Assembly: GCA_030151635.1 (NCBI GenBank)
Contig: JASLDF010000104.1
Span: forward strand, 1 to 14,633
Length of the DNA stretch: 14,633 nucleotides
Source: Bacteroides sp.
GTDB taxonomy: Bacteria > Bacteroidota > Bacteroidia > Bacteroidales > Bacteroidaceae
Direction of reading: 5' to 3'
Of the stretch, positions 6,088 through 13,697 are shown piece after piece. The notes beneath the pieces were generated by a model that made no database searches, was not told the DNA's origin, and was given only the letters and a program-made list of their open reading frames with translations. The position numbers and the translations under genes were made by a program. Within the stretch, counting starts at the first letter, position 1. Each line of letters starts with the position of its first letter.

Positions 6088-8526
6088 ATGTATAATAAAA
6101 AACGAACTCTAGCGACTTTGTGTGGAATTGCTCTATCTTGCTCACTTTTCGCACAAAAGATGCATACTGTTTGGTTTGATCAACCGATCAAAGCTACTTC
6201 TTCAGTTCCTGCGTGGACTATTAATTCTGGATATGGTGGAAATCCAGACCAAAATTGGGAACAATACACATTACCAATTGGTAATGGATCTATTGGGGCC
6301 AATATTTTCGGGAATATTGAAGAAGAGCGTATAACGTTTAACGAAAAGACTTTATGGTCTGGAGGCCCCAATGTCACAGACAATCCTTCTTATTATTGGA
6401 ATGTCAATAAGCAAAGTTCAAAATACCTTCCACAAATCCGTCAAGCTTTTATTGATGGTGATGATAAACTTGCTGCACGTTTAACACGGGATAATTTTAA
6501 CGGAGTAGCTAGTTATGAGAAAGGAGATGAATCTCCCTTTCGATTTGGCTCATTTTCAACAATGGGTGAATTTTTGATTAAGACAGAGTCAAATGGCCCT
6601 GTTCAGAACTATAAGAGAGCTTTATCTTTAGATTCGGCATACGTGAATGTATCTTATGACTTCAAAGATGTTTCATATAGTCGTAACTATTTCTGTTCAT
6701 ATCCTGATCGTGTATTTGTTCTACACTTCTCTGCGAATCAGCCCAAAAAACAAACTTTACGTTTTTCTTATGTAGCTCCTTCAAATGTGGTAGGTAAATT
6801 TAAAGAGATATCTCAGAATCACATTCAATATGTAGGTGCTTTAAAAGATAACAATCAACAATTTGCAATTGACATCATAGGAACAGCTTCAAATGGTTTT
6901 TTGACAGTCAACAATAATGAAATTTTAGTAGATGCAGCCGATGATGTAACTTTTAAAATAGTTGCATCAACCGATTACTTTATGAACTTTAATCCCGATT
7001 TTTCTGATGGTATGACTTATGTAGGTGAACATGCAACCATAAAGAATGATCGAGTTATTCAAAGCTTTTCAGAATTAAGCTATCAGGAGTTATTAGAAAG
7101 ACATATTTCGGATTATAAGTCGTTATTTAATCGTGTTAATCTAACGTTGAATAATTCTTTAGATTATGTTGATTTACCTACCGATAGACGATTGGAGCGT
7201 TATAAATCTGGGAAGTCAGACTTCTATCTAGAATCTCTATATTTCCAATTTGGGAGATATTTATTGTTAGCTAGTTCTAGAGAAGGATCTTTACCCGCAA
7301 ATTTACAAGGAATTTGGCATAACAATATCGATGGCCCTTGGCACGTAGATTATCACAATAACATTAATCTTCAAATGAATTATTGGCCTGTATCGGTAAC
7401 GAATTTAAATGAATGTGCAAAGCCTCTTTTTGATTTTATTCGCACACTAGTGAAACCGGGCGAGGTTACAGCTAAGTCTTATTTTAATGCTCGTGGTTGG
7501 ACTGCATCTATATCTGGTAATATATATGGGTTTACTGCTCCACTCTCTAGTCAGGATATGTCATGGAACTTTAATCCGATGGCAGGTCCGTGGTTGGCTA
7601 CACACATTTGGGACTATTACGATTATACTCGAGATATTGAGTTCTTAAAAGAGAACTATGATATTCTAAGGGCTAGTGCAAACTTTGCAGTAGACTATAT
7701 GTGGAAAAACCCACAAGGAGTATTTACGGCTGCACCATCTACTTCTCCGGAACACGGACCTATTGATCAAGGTGCTACTTTCGTTCATGCTGTTGTGAAA
7801 GAAGTGTTATTAGATGCTATTCAGGCTAGTAAAGTATTAAATTGCGACTCAGAACTTACCAAAGAGTGGTTGAATGTTTTGAATAACATTCAACCTTATG
7901 AGATTGGAAGATATGGGCAATTATTGGAGTGGTCAAAGGATATTGATGATCCTAAAGATGATCATAGACACGTAAACCATTTGTTTGGTTTACACCCAGG
8001 TCGAACAATTTCTCCTATTACAACCCCAGAGCTAGCAGAAGCTTCAAAAGTAGTGCTTGAACACCGTGGAGATTTTGCTACGGGTTGGAGTATGGGATGG
8101 AAGCTGAATCAGTGGGCTCGTCTTCAAGATGGTAATCACTCTTATACACTATTCCAAAATCTACTAAAAGGGGGAACTTTGCCTAACCTATGGGATACGC
8201 ATCCACCATTTCAAATTGACGGGAACTTTGGTGGTACAGCAGGAATAGCAGAGATGTTGTTGCAAAGTCATATGGGGGTTATTCAACTTTTACCAGCACT
8301 TCCTGCAGATTGGAGTGAGGGACAGGTAACTGGCCTTATTGCTCGAGGTAATTTTGAAGTAGATATTATATGGACTAATAATAAGCTTGATTATGCACAA
8401 ATTACCTCTAATGTGGGGGGTGAATGTAATTTACAATATGGTAATCATAAGCTAAATTTTAATACTCAAAAAGGGAAATCTTATAAAGTGATTCTAAAAA
8501 GAGGTAAGCTATTTCTAAGAAAATAA
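6088..8526 (+). CDS. Secreted GH95 alpha-L-fucosidase
   Basis: From the ATG at 6088 the product is 812 residues with a signal peptide (KKRTLATLCGIALSCSLFAQ) ending at about residue 23. It is a near full-length GH95 enzyme, an inverting exo-hydrolase that releases alpha-1,2-linked L-fucose from host-type glycans. The N-terminal sandwich domain starts with the family signature LPIGNGSIGANIFGN and FNEKTLWSGGP. The (alpha/alpha)6 barrel holds the catalytic set known from bifidobacterial AfcA: two asparagines in YHNNINLQMNYW (N425 and N427 in 6088 numbering), the general acid E555 in STSPEHG, and the base D711 in FQIDGNFGG. The histidine two residues before the first asparagine (H423) is the fucosidase-type residue; GH95 enzymes acting on L-galactose have threonine there, as I recall. 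A C-terminal beta domain follows. It has its own promoter and converges on the GH20 gene. Family is certain; substrate is inferred. Confidence 0.94.
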   Translation: MYNKKRTLATLCGIALSCSLFAQKMHTVWFDQPIKATSSVPAWTINSGYGGNPDQNWEQYTLPIGNGSIGANIFGNIEEERITFNEKTLWSGGPNVTDNPSYYWNVNKQSSKYLPQIRQAFIDGDDKLAARLTRDNFNGVASYEKGDESPFRFGSFSTMGEFLIKTESNGPVQNYKRALSLDSAYVNVSYDFKDVSYSRNYFCSYPDRVFVLHFSANQPKKQTLRFSYVAPSNVVGKFKEISQNHIQYVGALKDNNQQFAIDIIGTASNGFLTVNNNEILVDAADDVTFKIVASTDYFMNFNPDFSDGMTYVGEHATIKNDRVIQSFSELSYQELLERHISDYKSLFNRVNLTLNNSLDYVDLPTDRRLERYKSGKSDFYLESLYFQFGRYLLLASSREGSLPANLQGIWHNNIDGPWHVDYHNNINLQMNYWPVSVTNLNECAKPLFDFIRTLVKPGEVTAKSYFNARGWTASISGNIYGFTAPLSSQDMSWNFNPMAGPWLATHIWDYYDYTRDIEFLKENYDILRASANFAVDYMWKNPQGVFTAAPSTSPEHGPIDQGATFVHAVVKEVLLDAIQASKVLNCDSELTKEWLNVLNNIQPYEIGRYGQLLEWSKDIDDPKDDHRHVNHLFGLHPGRTISPITTPELAEASKVVLEHRGDFATGWSMGWKLNQWARLQDGNHSYTLFQNLLKGGTLPNLWDTHPPFQIDGNFGGTAGIAEMLLQSHMGVIQLLPALPADWSEGQVTGLIARGNFEVDIIWTNNKLDYAQITSNVGGECNLQYGNHKLNFNTQKGKSYKVILKRGKLFLRK

Positions 8527-8540
8527 GTGTTAGGAAAATG

Positions 8541-8590
8541 TAAAACAAAAGAGCCGATTCTTACATGTAAGAATCGGCTCTTTTGTTTTA
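8541..8590. terminator. Bidirectional terminator: perfect 50-bp palindrome
   Basis: The two 25-base arms are exact reverse complements with no spacer, centred between 8565 and 8566. The GC-containing core GAGCCGATTCTTACA (8551-8565) pairs with 8566-8580; outside it are AAAACAAAA and TTTTGTTTT tracts. Read from either strand it gives a strong hairpin ending in a U-rich stretch. It lies 14 bases after the GH95 stop and 20 bases from the GH20 stop, so it should end transcription of both converging genes. Confidence 0.92.
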
Positions 8591-8610
8591 AGCTATTAAT
8601 TAGCTATATT

Positions 8611-10974
8611 TTATTTAGCAGGATTGTAAAAATCCTCATTCATATACGTGTATTTAGAATCTCCTTGAGCTCTCATCATAATGTAAAGAGGTTCCCATAA
8701 TGGAGGCCATCCACCAACAATACCAGAAACTCTTACCATTTTAAAGTGATGTACACCTGCTTCTAATGCGATAGAGCTACCAGAGTGAGGTTGTTTTTTC
8801 ACAGCACCTTCAAAGTCTAATACCAATTTATCATCAATCCACAATTGATCTGCGGTTGATTTGAAGTAATAGATATCATCTTTTTCAACATGAAAAACTC
8901 CACTTAAGATACTGCTATAGAAATCATCTTCAACAAGTTCTCTATATCCTTTCACTAAGTGTTTAGAGTTTTCAGGTTTACTTATAAATTCAACCTCATC
9001 AGGAGTCAAGCCGTCAAGCTCTTTAACTTGATGCATAATTCCTTTGAAGTGTTCTGCTTTTACACCTTTATATTCCGAAGGGGTAGACTGACTTTCTAGG
9101 TAGGTTTGTTTATCTATTGTAATTGTTCTAACCTCACCCATTTTACCCGATGCCAATATCGAACGAAGTTTCAATGTTGCACCTGTATCAAACTTCAAGG
9201 CTTCAGAATATACATTCGATTTACCTGTAGGTTCAGTCCCATCTGTGGTGTAAACAATTGTTACGGGCTCTGTAGTTTTAAATTCTAATTCAACATTGTC
9301 AGTAAATGCAATGAAATTTGTCGAAGGAACATTTTTGTTCTCCGGTACAGGGATGTAATAATTAATTCCATGCATATCTAGGCGAACACGGATATTATCC
9401 AGTCTTCTTTCAAAATCAGAATAATCTTTTCTGTCTTCATTTGTCCAACCTACTTCCGATACTGCTACTACTCTCGGATATGTATAGTACTCTCTTAATT
9501 CAGAAGTATACATATATTCAGTCCATACATTTGCCTGAACTCCTAGGATATGATGACGCTTGTCTGTAGCAAGTGCTTCTGGCATTGGATTGTAGCTATA
9601 AGTCTTGCTTAAAGTAGTAAAACTACCAATACCAACAGGCGATAAACTAGGGTCACCTTGGAAAGCGTCAAGATAGAACCAAGCACCAGGAGTCATAATT
9701 ACATCATGTCCCATGTTACCAGCCGTGATACCTCCCTCTTCACCTCTCCAACTCATAACAGTTGCAGAAGGCGCAAGTCCACCTTCAAGGATTTCGTCCC
9801 ATCCAATTAAATTTTTATTATATTTAGCCAATACATCTTGGATTCTTCTTATGAAGTAGCTTTGTAGTTTTTCCTCAGCTGTATGCTCTTTATCTGCTTT
9901 AATCCCTTCCGCTTTAATTCTAGCTTGACATTTAGGACATTCAGCCCATCTTGATTTTGGAGCTTCATCGCCACCAATATGGAAAAATTTACTTTCAAAT
10001 AGAGGTGCTACTTCAGAGATAACATCTTCTAAGAATTTAAAAGTATCATCATTTCCAGCACAGTAAATATCATTAGATACTCCCCAGATGTTTCTCACAT
10101 CGAAAGGACCACCCGTGCATGAAAATTCAGGATAAGCAGCTAGTGCAGCAACGCCATGGCCTGGAAGCTCTATTTCAGGTATTACTTCAATAAATCTCTC
10201 TTTAGCATATGCTACAATATCTTTAACCTCTTCTTGAGTATAAAAGAAAGGACCATAAACGTCGCCTTCACCTTCTACACGTTGAGAGCTAATCTTAGTT
10301 AGTTCTGGATATTTTTTGATTTCGATTCTCCACGCTTGGTCCTCGGTCAAGTGCCAGTGAAATTTATTAATCTTAAACATAGCCAATACATCCAATTGTT
10401 TTTTGATGTATTCAATGCTTGAGAAGTGTCTACACACATCTAACATTTGTCCACGGTATCCTAATCTAGGCTCGTCTTTAATTTCGACAGATTTAGCACT
10501 CCACTCTAAAGCATTGATAACCACTGGACTTTCAACCTCAGCAGGTAGCAATTGTAAGAAACTTTGCATGCCATAGAATATTCCATGTGCAGTTTTAGCT
10601 TCAATAACAACAGAGTGTGGACTTACATTTAGAACATATCCTTCGTTATTAAGACTTAACTCGTTGTTAATCTTGAATTGAATATAATTTACCTCAGGAG
10701 TTTCTGTTACAAGTTTTAAATTGAAACCAGTCGATGTAGCAAGTTTAGCTTGGAAAAGTTGAGCTACTTTATTTGTTGCTTCATCATTCGAGACGAAAAC
10801 AACGTCTGCGTTTAAAATAAATTTACCATCTTTCTCTGTGAGATTCTGTGGTCTTGGCGTAATGTTTATACCTTTATTGTACACTTTTTCGTTTAGTTCG
10901 ACCTTCTCTTCGCTACACCCTGCTCCAACAAGCAAAAGTAATAGTGTAAGAAAGCATGTTGTTAGTTTTCTCAT
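8611..10974 (-). CDS. GH20 beta-N-acetylhexosaminidase lipoprotein with PA14-like C-terminus
   Basis: The 787-residue product starts with a lipoprotein signal peptide ending LLVGAGC (C20); the following SEEK resembles the acidic signal for export of Bacteroidota lipoproteins to the cell surface. Domains: GH20b N-terminal domain (about 38-165), GH20 barrel (about 170-530), a chitobiase-type C-terminal beta domain (about 555-622, YTTDGTEPT), and a PA14-like domain (about 635-770, GVFHVEKDDIYYFKSTADQL). Catalysis uses the substrate's acetamido group: D336 and E337 in HIGGDEAPK are the orienting aspartate and general acid. Other subsite residues visible are R174 (YRGQMLDV), H273 (ELPGHG), W392, W409, Y434 and W484/E486 (ANVWTEY). 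It removes terminal beta-linked GlcNAc or GalNAc. It follows the DUF4831 gene by 46 bases and faces the GH95 gene. The PA14-like domain probably binds glycan. The enzyme family is certain; the linkage preference is not. Confidence 0.95.
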   Translation of the reverse strand: MRKLTTCFLTLLLLLVGAGCSEEKVELNEKVYNKGINITPRPQNLTEKDGKFILNADVVFVSNDEATNKVAQLFQAKLATSTGFNLKLVTETPEVNYIQFKINNELSLNNEGYVLNVSPHSVVIEAKTAHGIFYGMQSFLQLLPAEVESPVVINALEWSAKSVEIKDEPRLGYRGQMLDVCRHFSSIEYIKKQLDVLAMFKINKFHWHLTEDQAWRIEIKKYPELTKISSQRVEGEGDVYGPFFYTQEEVKDIVAYAKERFIEVIPEIELPGHGVAALAAYPEFSCTGGPFDVRNIWGVSNDIYCAGNDDTFKFLEDVISEVAPLFESKFFHIGGDEAPKSRWAECPKCQARIKAEGIKADKEHTAEEKLQSYFIRRIQDVLAKYNKNLIGWDEILEGGLAPSATVMSWRGEEGGITAGNMGHDVIMTPGAWFYLDAFQGDPSLSPVGIGSFTTLSKTYSYNPMPEALATDKRHHILGVQANVWTEYMYTSELREYYTYPRVVAVSEVGWTNEDRKDYSDFERRLDNIRVRLDMHGINYYIPVPENKNVPSTNFIAFTDNVELEFKTTEPVTIVYTTDGTEPTGKSNVYSEALKFDTGATLKLRSILASGKMGEVRTITIDKQTYLESQSTPSEYKGVKAEHFKGIMHQVKELDGLTPDEVEFISKPENSKHLVKGYRELVEDDFYSSILSGVFHVEKDDIYYFKSTADQLWIDDKLVLDFEGAVKKQPHSGSSIALEAGVHHFKMVRVSGIVGGWPPLWEPLYIMMRAQGDSKYTYMNEDFYNPAK

Positions 10975-11008
10975 TGATATTTAATTAACTATTTATTGAT
11001 GTGTTTTT

Positions 11009-11016
11009 CAAAGTTC
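11009..11016 (-). promoter_or_regulatory. Weak candidate -7 element before the GH20 gene
   Basis: On the minus strand GAACTTTG matches TAnnTTTG at all fixed positions but the first. It lies in the 46-base gap after the DUF4831 stop, and would give a leader of about 30 bases. The GH20 gene could have its own weak promoter or simply be read through from the gene before it. Confidence 0.25.
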
Positions 11017-11020
11017 GACA

Positions 11021-12085
11021 TTACATTTCTTCTTGGTTGACTTTTAATAAGCCTCCCGTTTGAACATCGAATGACACTTGAATTGTACTTTTTTTATTGA
11101 ATAATGCAGGTGCTAAAAACTCTACTGTCCCAAATTGGGTTAGTGGAAATTCACCTTTTGAAATTGTTTTACCTTGGTAATTAACTTCAATATATCCACG
11201 TCCTGGTAGGTTATAAGCTATACCTTCTTGTTTGGCTTTTCCTTTTGCATTTTCATCAATTCGGACAGTTTTTAAGTCCTTAAGTGAAATTGTAATGGGT
11301 TCACCTATAAGGTTGTCAGCATCTACAACACCTACTTTTGTTGAGAATCGAGCAATTACCATCTCTTGAAATTCATCAGTAATGTCTAGTTCAATACTTT
11401 TAGTAATCGGTGTTACTTCCGCACTTCCAGTAAATAAAGATAGTAAGGCAGATTCTTGCTCGTCCATTTTGTTTAAAAGAATCTTTAAAAACTCACCATC
11501 CACAGGTGCATCATCATATTCACCTCTTAATAAACTGTTTCTACTTTCCCTTATCGCATAAATTTCTTTAGCTACTAACTCTGCAATTTTGCCAGTAGAG
11601 TTTGCCATTAAAATTTCTTCTGTATAGAATCTTTTAGGGTCCAATTTGAGGTTAGTTGCAGGCACTAACTCTGTGGCAGCAATTTCTTTATTGGATTTGA
11701 ATGGAATGTTTATCGATTTGATAACTCCCGCATAGTTGAGTTCTATATTTGGTGCGACAGTTTTGTCTTTTAGCTTTACAAAGTAAACTTTCTCAGGATC
11801 AGGGTTTCCAACCAAATTGATTTCAAATTGGTCTAATTTAAAACTTGTTGATGCACTTTGATCAACCTGATTTAGGTGTAAAAAACGATTAGCATATTTG
11901 GCAAACTCGCCAGGTGTATATGTTATTTTGCTAACTTTGATATTTGCTTTAATAGCAGTTTTGGGTAGTGTATAGGTTACCCCATAGTCTTTACCATTCA
12001 TAACACCAGTAACTACTTGAGTTTGGGCATTAGTTGTAAGTGTAGTAAGTCCTAGAAGACCAAGTATATATATTTTCTTTAGCAT
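11021..12085 (-). CDS. Secreted DUF4831 family protein, function unknown
   Basis: From the ATG at 12085 the product is 354 residues with a signal peptide (MLKKIYILGLLGLTTLTTNA, cleavage near residue 20). The rest has no membrane helix. The segment following the signal peptide (DYGVTYTLPKTAIKANIKV, then ITYTPGEFAKYANRFL) is what I recognise as typical of DUF4831, a Bacteroidota family with no established function. The central region (about 160-215) is helical and charged (LLRGEYDDAPVDGEF), and the C-terminal third is beta-rich, ending with a strand that reads FNKKSTIQVSFDVQTGGLLK. The longer frame opening at 12112 begins with a TTG that is part of the -7 promoter and is rejected. It lies between nnrD and the GH20 gene, all on the minus strand, with gaps of 91 and 46 bases. 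Its conservation next to a glycosidase gene may hint at an envelope role, but this is only suggestion. Confidence 0.82.
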   Translation of the reverse strand: MLKKIYILGLLGLTTLTTNAQTQVVTGVMNGKDYGVTYTLPKTAIKANIKVSKITYTPGEFAKYANRFLHLNQVDQSASTSFKLDQFEINLVGNPDPEKVYFVKLKDKTVAPNIELNYAGVIKSINIPFKSNKEIAATELVPATNLKLDPKRFYTEEILMANSTGKIAELVAKEIYAIRESRNSLLRGEYDDAPVDGEFLKILLNKMDEQESALLSLFTGSAEVTPITKSIELDITDEFQEMVIARFSTKVGVVDADNLIGEPITISLKDLKTVRIDENAKGKAKQEGIAYNLPGRGYIEVNYQGKTISKGEFPLTQFGTVEFLAPALFNKKSTIQVSFDVQTGGLLKVNQEEM

Positions 12086-12109
12086 AGTGAAAAGTTTAAA
12101 TGTATACTG

Positions 12110-12117
12110 CAAAGTTA
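12110..12117 (-). promoter_or_regulatory. -7 promoter element for the DUF4831 gene
   Basis: On the minus strand TAACTTTG (12117 to 12110) matches TAnnTTTG exactly, in the gap after nnrD. There is no TTG at the usual -33 distance. The expected transcript start is near 12104, with a leader of about 19 bases to the ATG at 12085. Confidence 0.55.
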
Positions 12118-12176
12118 ACTAACTTTCGAAATGTTTAAATAGATTCCTACTGATTAAGTTCCTTTAAGCTTTCGTT

Positions 12177-13580
12177 TTAATTTATTTTTTTGCTGAATAC
12201 TATCCAAGCCTCGGGAATTGCCTCTACAATGTCGGAAGCAGTCATGCCTATTTCCCCTTTATATTTAGAAGCGATTTCTCCGGCCAAGCCATGAATGTAA
12301 CATCCCAACTGCATTGCCTCTTCAGGTCTGTATCCTTGTGCCAAAAGTGAAACGAGAATCCCCGTTAACACATCACCACTGCCAGCTGTAGCCATTCCAG
12401 AGCAGCCTGTAGGGTTTAGGACAACCTCTCCCAACGGGTTAATCAGCATTGAGTATGCACCTTTTAGTACGATGTACATTCGTGACTCTTGAGCTAAGTT
12501 TATAGCTCTAGCTAATTGTAAATAAGAGTTGTTATAATGACCAATTAACCTTTCTAGTTCTTTCGGGTGAGGAGTAATAATAGTTCCTTCTAACCAGTTG
12601 TTTATTGCTTCATTATTATTTTCGAGCAAGTTTAGTGCGTCTGCATCTAGAATAAGTGGTCCTTTATTATCTTGTAAGCTTCTTCCTTCAAGCATCCCCA
12701 TGAGTGCAATAGATGTTTCTTCTGATGTTCCTATCCCAGGGCCTATAGCCGTAGCATTATATAGGTTGGTATCTATTAATTGAGATAGTTGATTCATGTT
12801 TGAATCAACTTGTAATATAGCTTCAGGAATAGCGATTTGGTGAATTGCTCTATTTGCTTCTGGGCAGTGTAATGTCAACAAGCCTATGCCGGATTTGAGC
12901 GCAGCTTTAGATGCTAAAGTAGCTGCTCCAGCCATTCCTAGTTTACCTGCAACAATTAATCCATGACCATAGTTGCCTTTATGTGAAAAACGTTTTCTAG
13001 GAAGGAAGCTATATGCAAGATCATCAATGTCTGTGAACTTGGGTACGGCATAATTAGGAAAGTCTGCTATATCATTGACTGTTATGTCCCCGAAGAATAT
13101 TTGATTCTCAGGAAAATAATAACAGATTGGTGGCTGCTGCAGAAGTATTGTAAATGTAGCTTTTACTATATTCTTTCTATTATTCGAAGTGTTGTTACTA
13201 GGCAATAAACCAGAAGGTGCTGCTATTGAGAAAACAGTAGCATTGGCATTGTTTATAAGGTTGACAATAGCTGCAAACCCACCTTCTAGAGGACTGCTAA
13301 TCTCAAAGCCAAAGAGTGCATCAATGATAATTGACTCTTCGTTTAATTCGGGTGGGGTAAATTCACTCGTTATAACTGTTACATTATACATTGGTTTTCT
13401 ATTCCAAGGCTCCAGTAGGCTAGGGATTTCATTATTTTCTACATTAAAATAATAAATCTCTACAGGCATTGGTGTAGGCAGGTTTTCGATGATACCATCA
13501 ATGACCTTTTGAGTTCTCTCATCTAAAAAGTCATTTTTTACAAATGCTGTTATTGAGCTTCTATTAAATTTACTACTCAT
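12177..13580 (-). CDS. nnrD: NAD(P)H-hydrate dehydratase fused to a degenerate epimerase domain
   Basis: This 467-residue cytoplasmic protein is built like the bifunctional metabolite-repair enzyme that returns damaged, hydrated NAD(P)H to NAD(P)H. The C-terminal ribokinase-like dehydratase domain (about 185-460) looks intact: HKGNYGHGLIVAGKLGMAGA (200-219), GPGIG (280-284), LILDADALNLL (309-319), TPHPKELERLIG (336-347), VLKGAYS (371-377) and the ATP/ADP-site loop GMATAGSGDVLTG (395-407, with D403). The N-terminal epimerase-like domain (about 1-180) is recognisable only in its second half (ESIIIDALFG, LEGGFAAIV, PSGLLPSNN). The glycine-rich NNGGDG segment expected before VEIYYFN is absent, and the usual aspartate of the SIDxPSG motif is alanine here (SIAAPSG, A120). 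So dehydratase activity is likely and epimerase activity doubtful. No missing half lies upstream. Bifunctional homologues are usually about 500 residues. The ATG at 13580 is the only suitable start. Confidence 0.88.
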   Translation of the reverse strand: MSSKFNRSSITAFVKNDFLDERTQKVIDGIIENLPTPMPVEIYYFNVENNEIPSLLEPWNRKPMYNVTVITSEFTPPELNEESIIIDALFGFEISSPLEGGFAAIVNLINNANATVFSIAAPSGLLPSNNTSNNRKNIVKATFTILLQQPPICYYFPENQIFFGDITVNDIADFPNYAVPKFTDIDDLAYSFLPRKRFSHKGNYGHGLIVAGKLGMAGAATLASKAALKSGIGLLTLHCPEANRAIHQIAIPEAILQVDSNMNQLSQLIDTNLYNATAIGPGIGTSEETSIALMGMLEGRSLQDNKGPLILDADALNLLENNNEAINNWLEGTIITPHPKELERLIGHYNNSYLQLARAINLAQESRMYIVLKGAYSMLINPLGEVVLNPTGCSGMATAGSGDVLTGILVSLLAQGYRPEEAMQLGCYIHGLAGEIASKYKGEIGMTASDIVEAIPEAWIVFSKKIN

Positions 13581-13614
13581 TGCTATATTATTGTCCTGAT
13601 TAATTTTTCTGTTA

Positions 13615-13622
13615 TAAAGATA
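13615..13622 (-). promoter_or_regulatory. Weak candidate -7 element for nnrD
   Basis: On the minus strand TATCTTTA matches TAnnTTTG except for the last base. It lies between the terminator of the AraC-type gene and the nnrD start, where a promoter is expected because that terminator should block read-through. The leader would be about 28 bases. Confidence 0.3.
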
Positions 13623-13640
13623 ATAAACTGCGTAGAATAT

Positions 13641-13676
13641 AAAAAAAAGCGAATATTTTAATTAAATATTCGCTTT
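13641..13676 (-). terminator. Rho-independent terminator of the AraC-type gene
   Basis: AAAGCGAATATTT (13646-13658) and its exact complement (13664-13676) form a 13-bp stem with a 5-base loop. On the minus strand the stem runs into an eight-T tract (complement of 13641-13648), the form of an intrinsic terminator. It lies 22 bases after the stop of the regulator gene and separates it from nnrD. Confidence 0.85.
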
Positions 13677-13697
13677 AATGTTTTATTGATGAACGTC

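Noticed and set aside
6600..8500. Transporter or mobile element origin for the GH95 region
   Set aside because: Base composition and promoter type match the neighbours, and no integrase, inverted repeats or direct repeats flank the gene.
8591..8605. Small hairpin AGCTA-TTAAT-TAGCT next to the main palindrome
   Set aside because: Five AT-rich pairs give little stability, and the adjacent 50-bp palindrome already explains termination.
9106..9288. 60-codon plus-strand frame with several cysteines inside the GH20 gene
   Set aside because: It is antisense to a well-supported GH20 coding region and has no promoter or start signal; the cysteines arise from reversed coding DNA.
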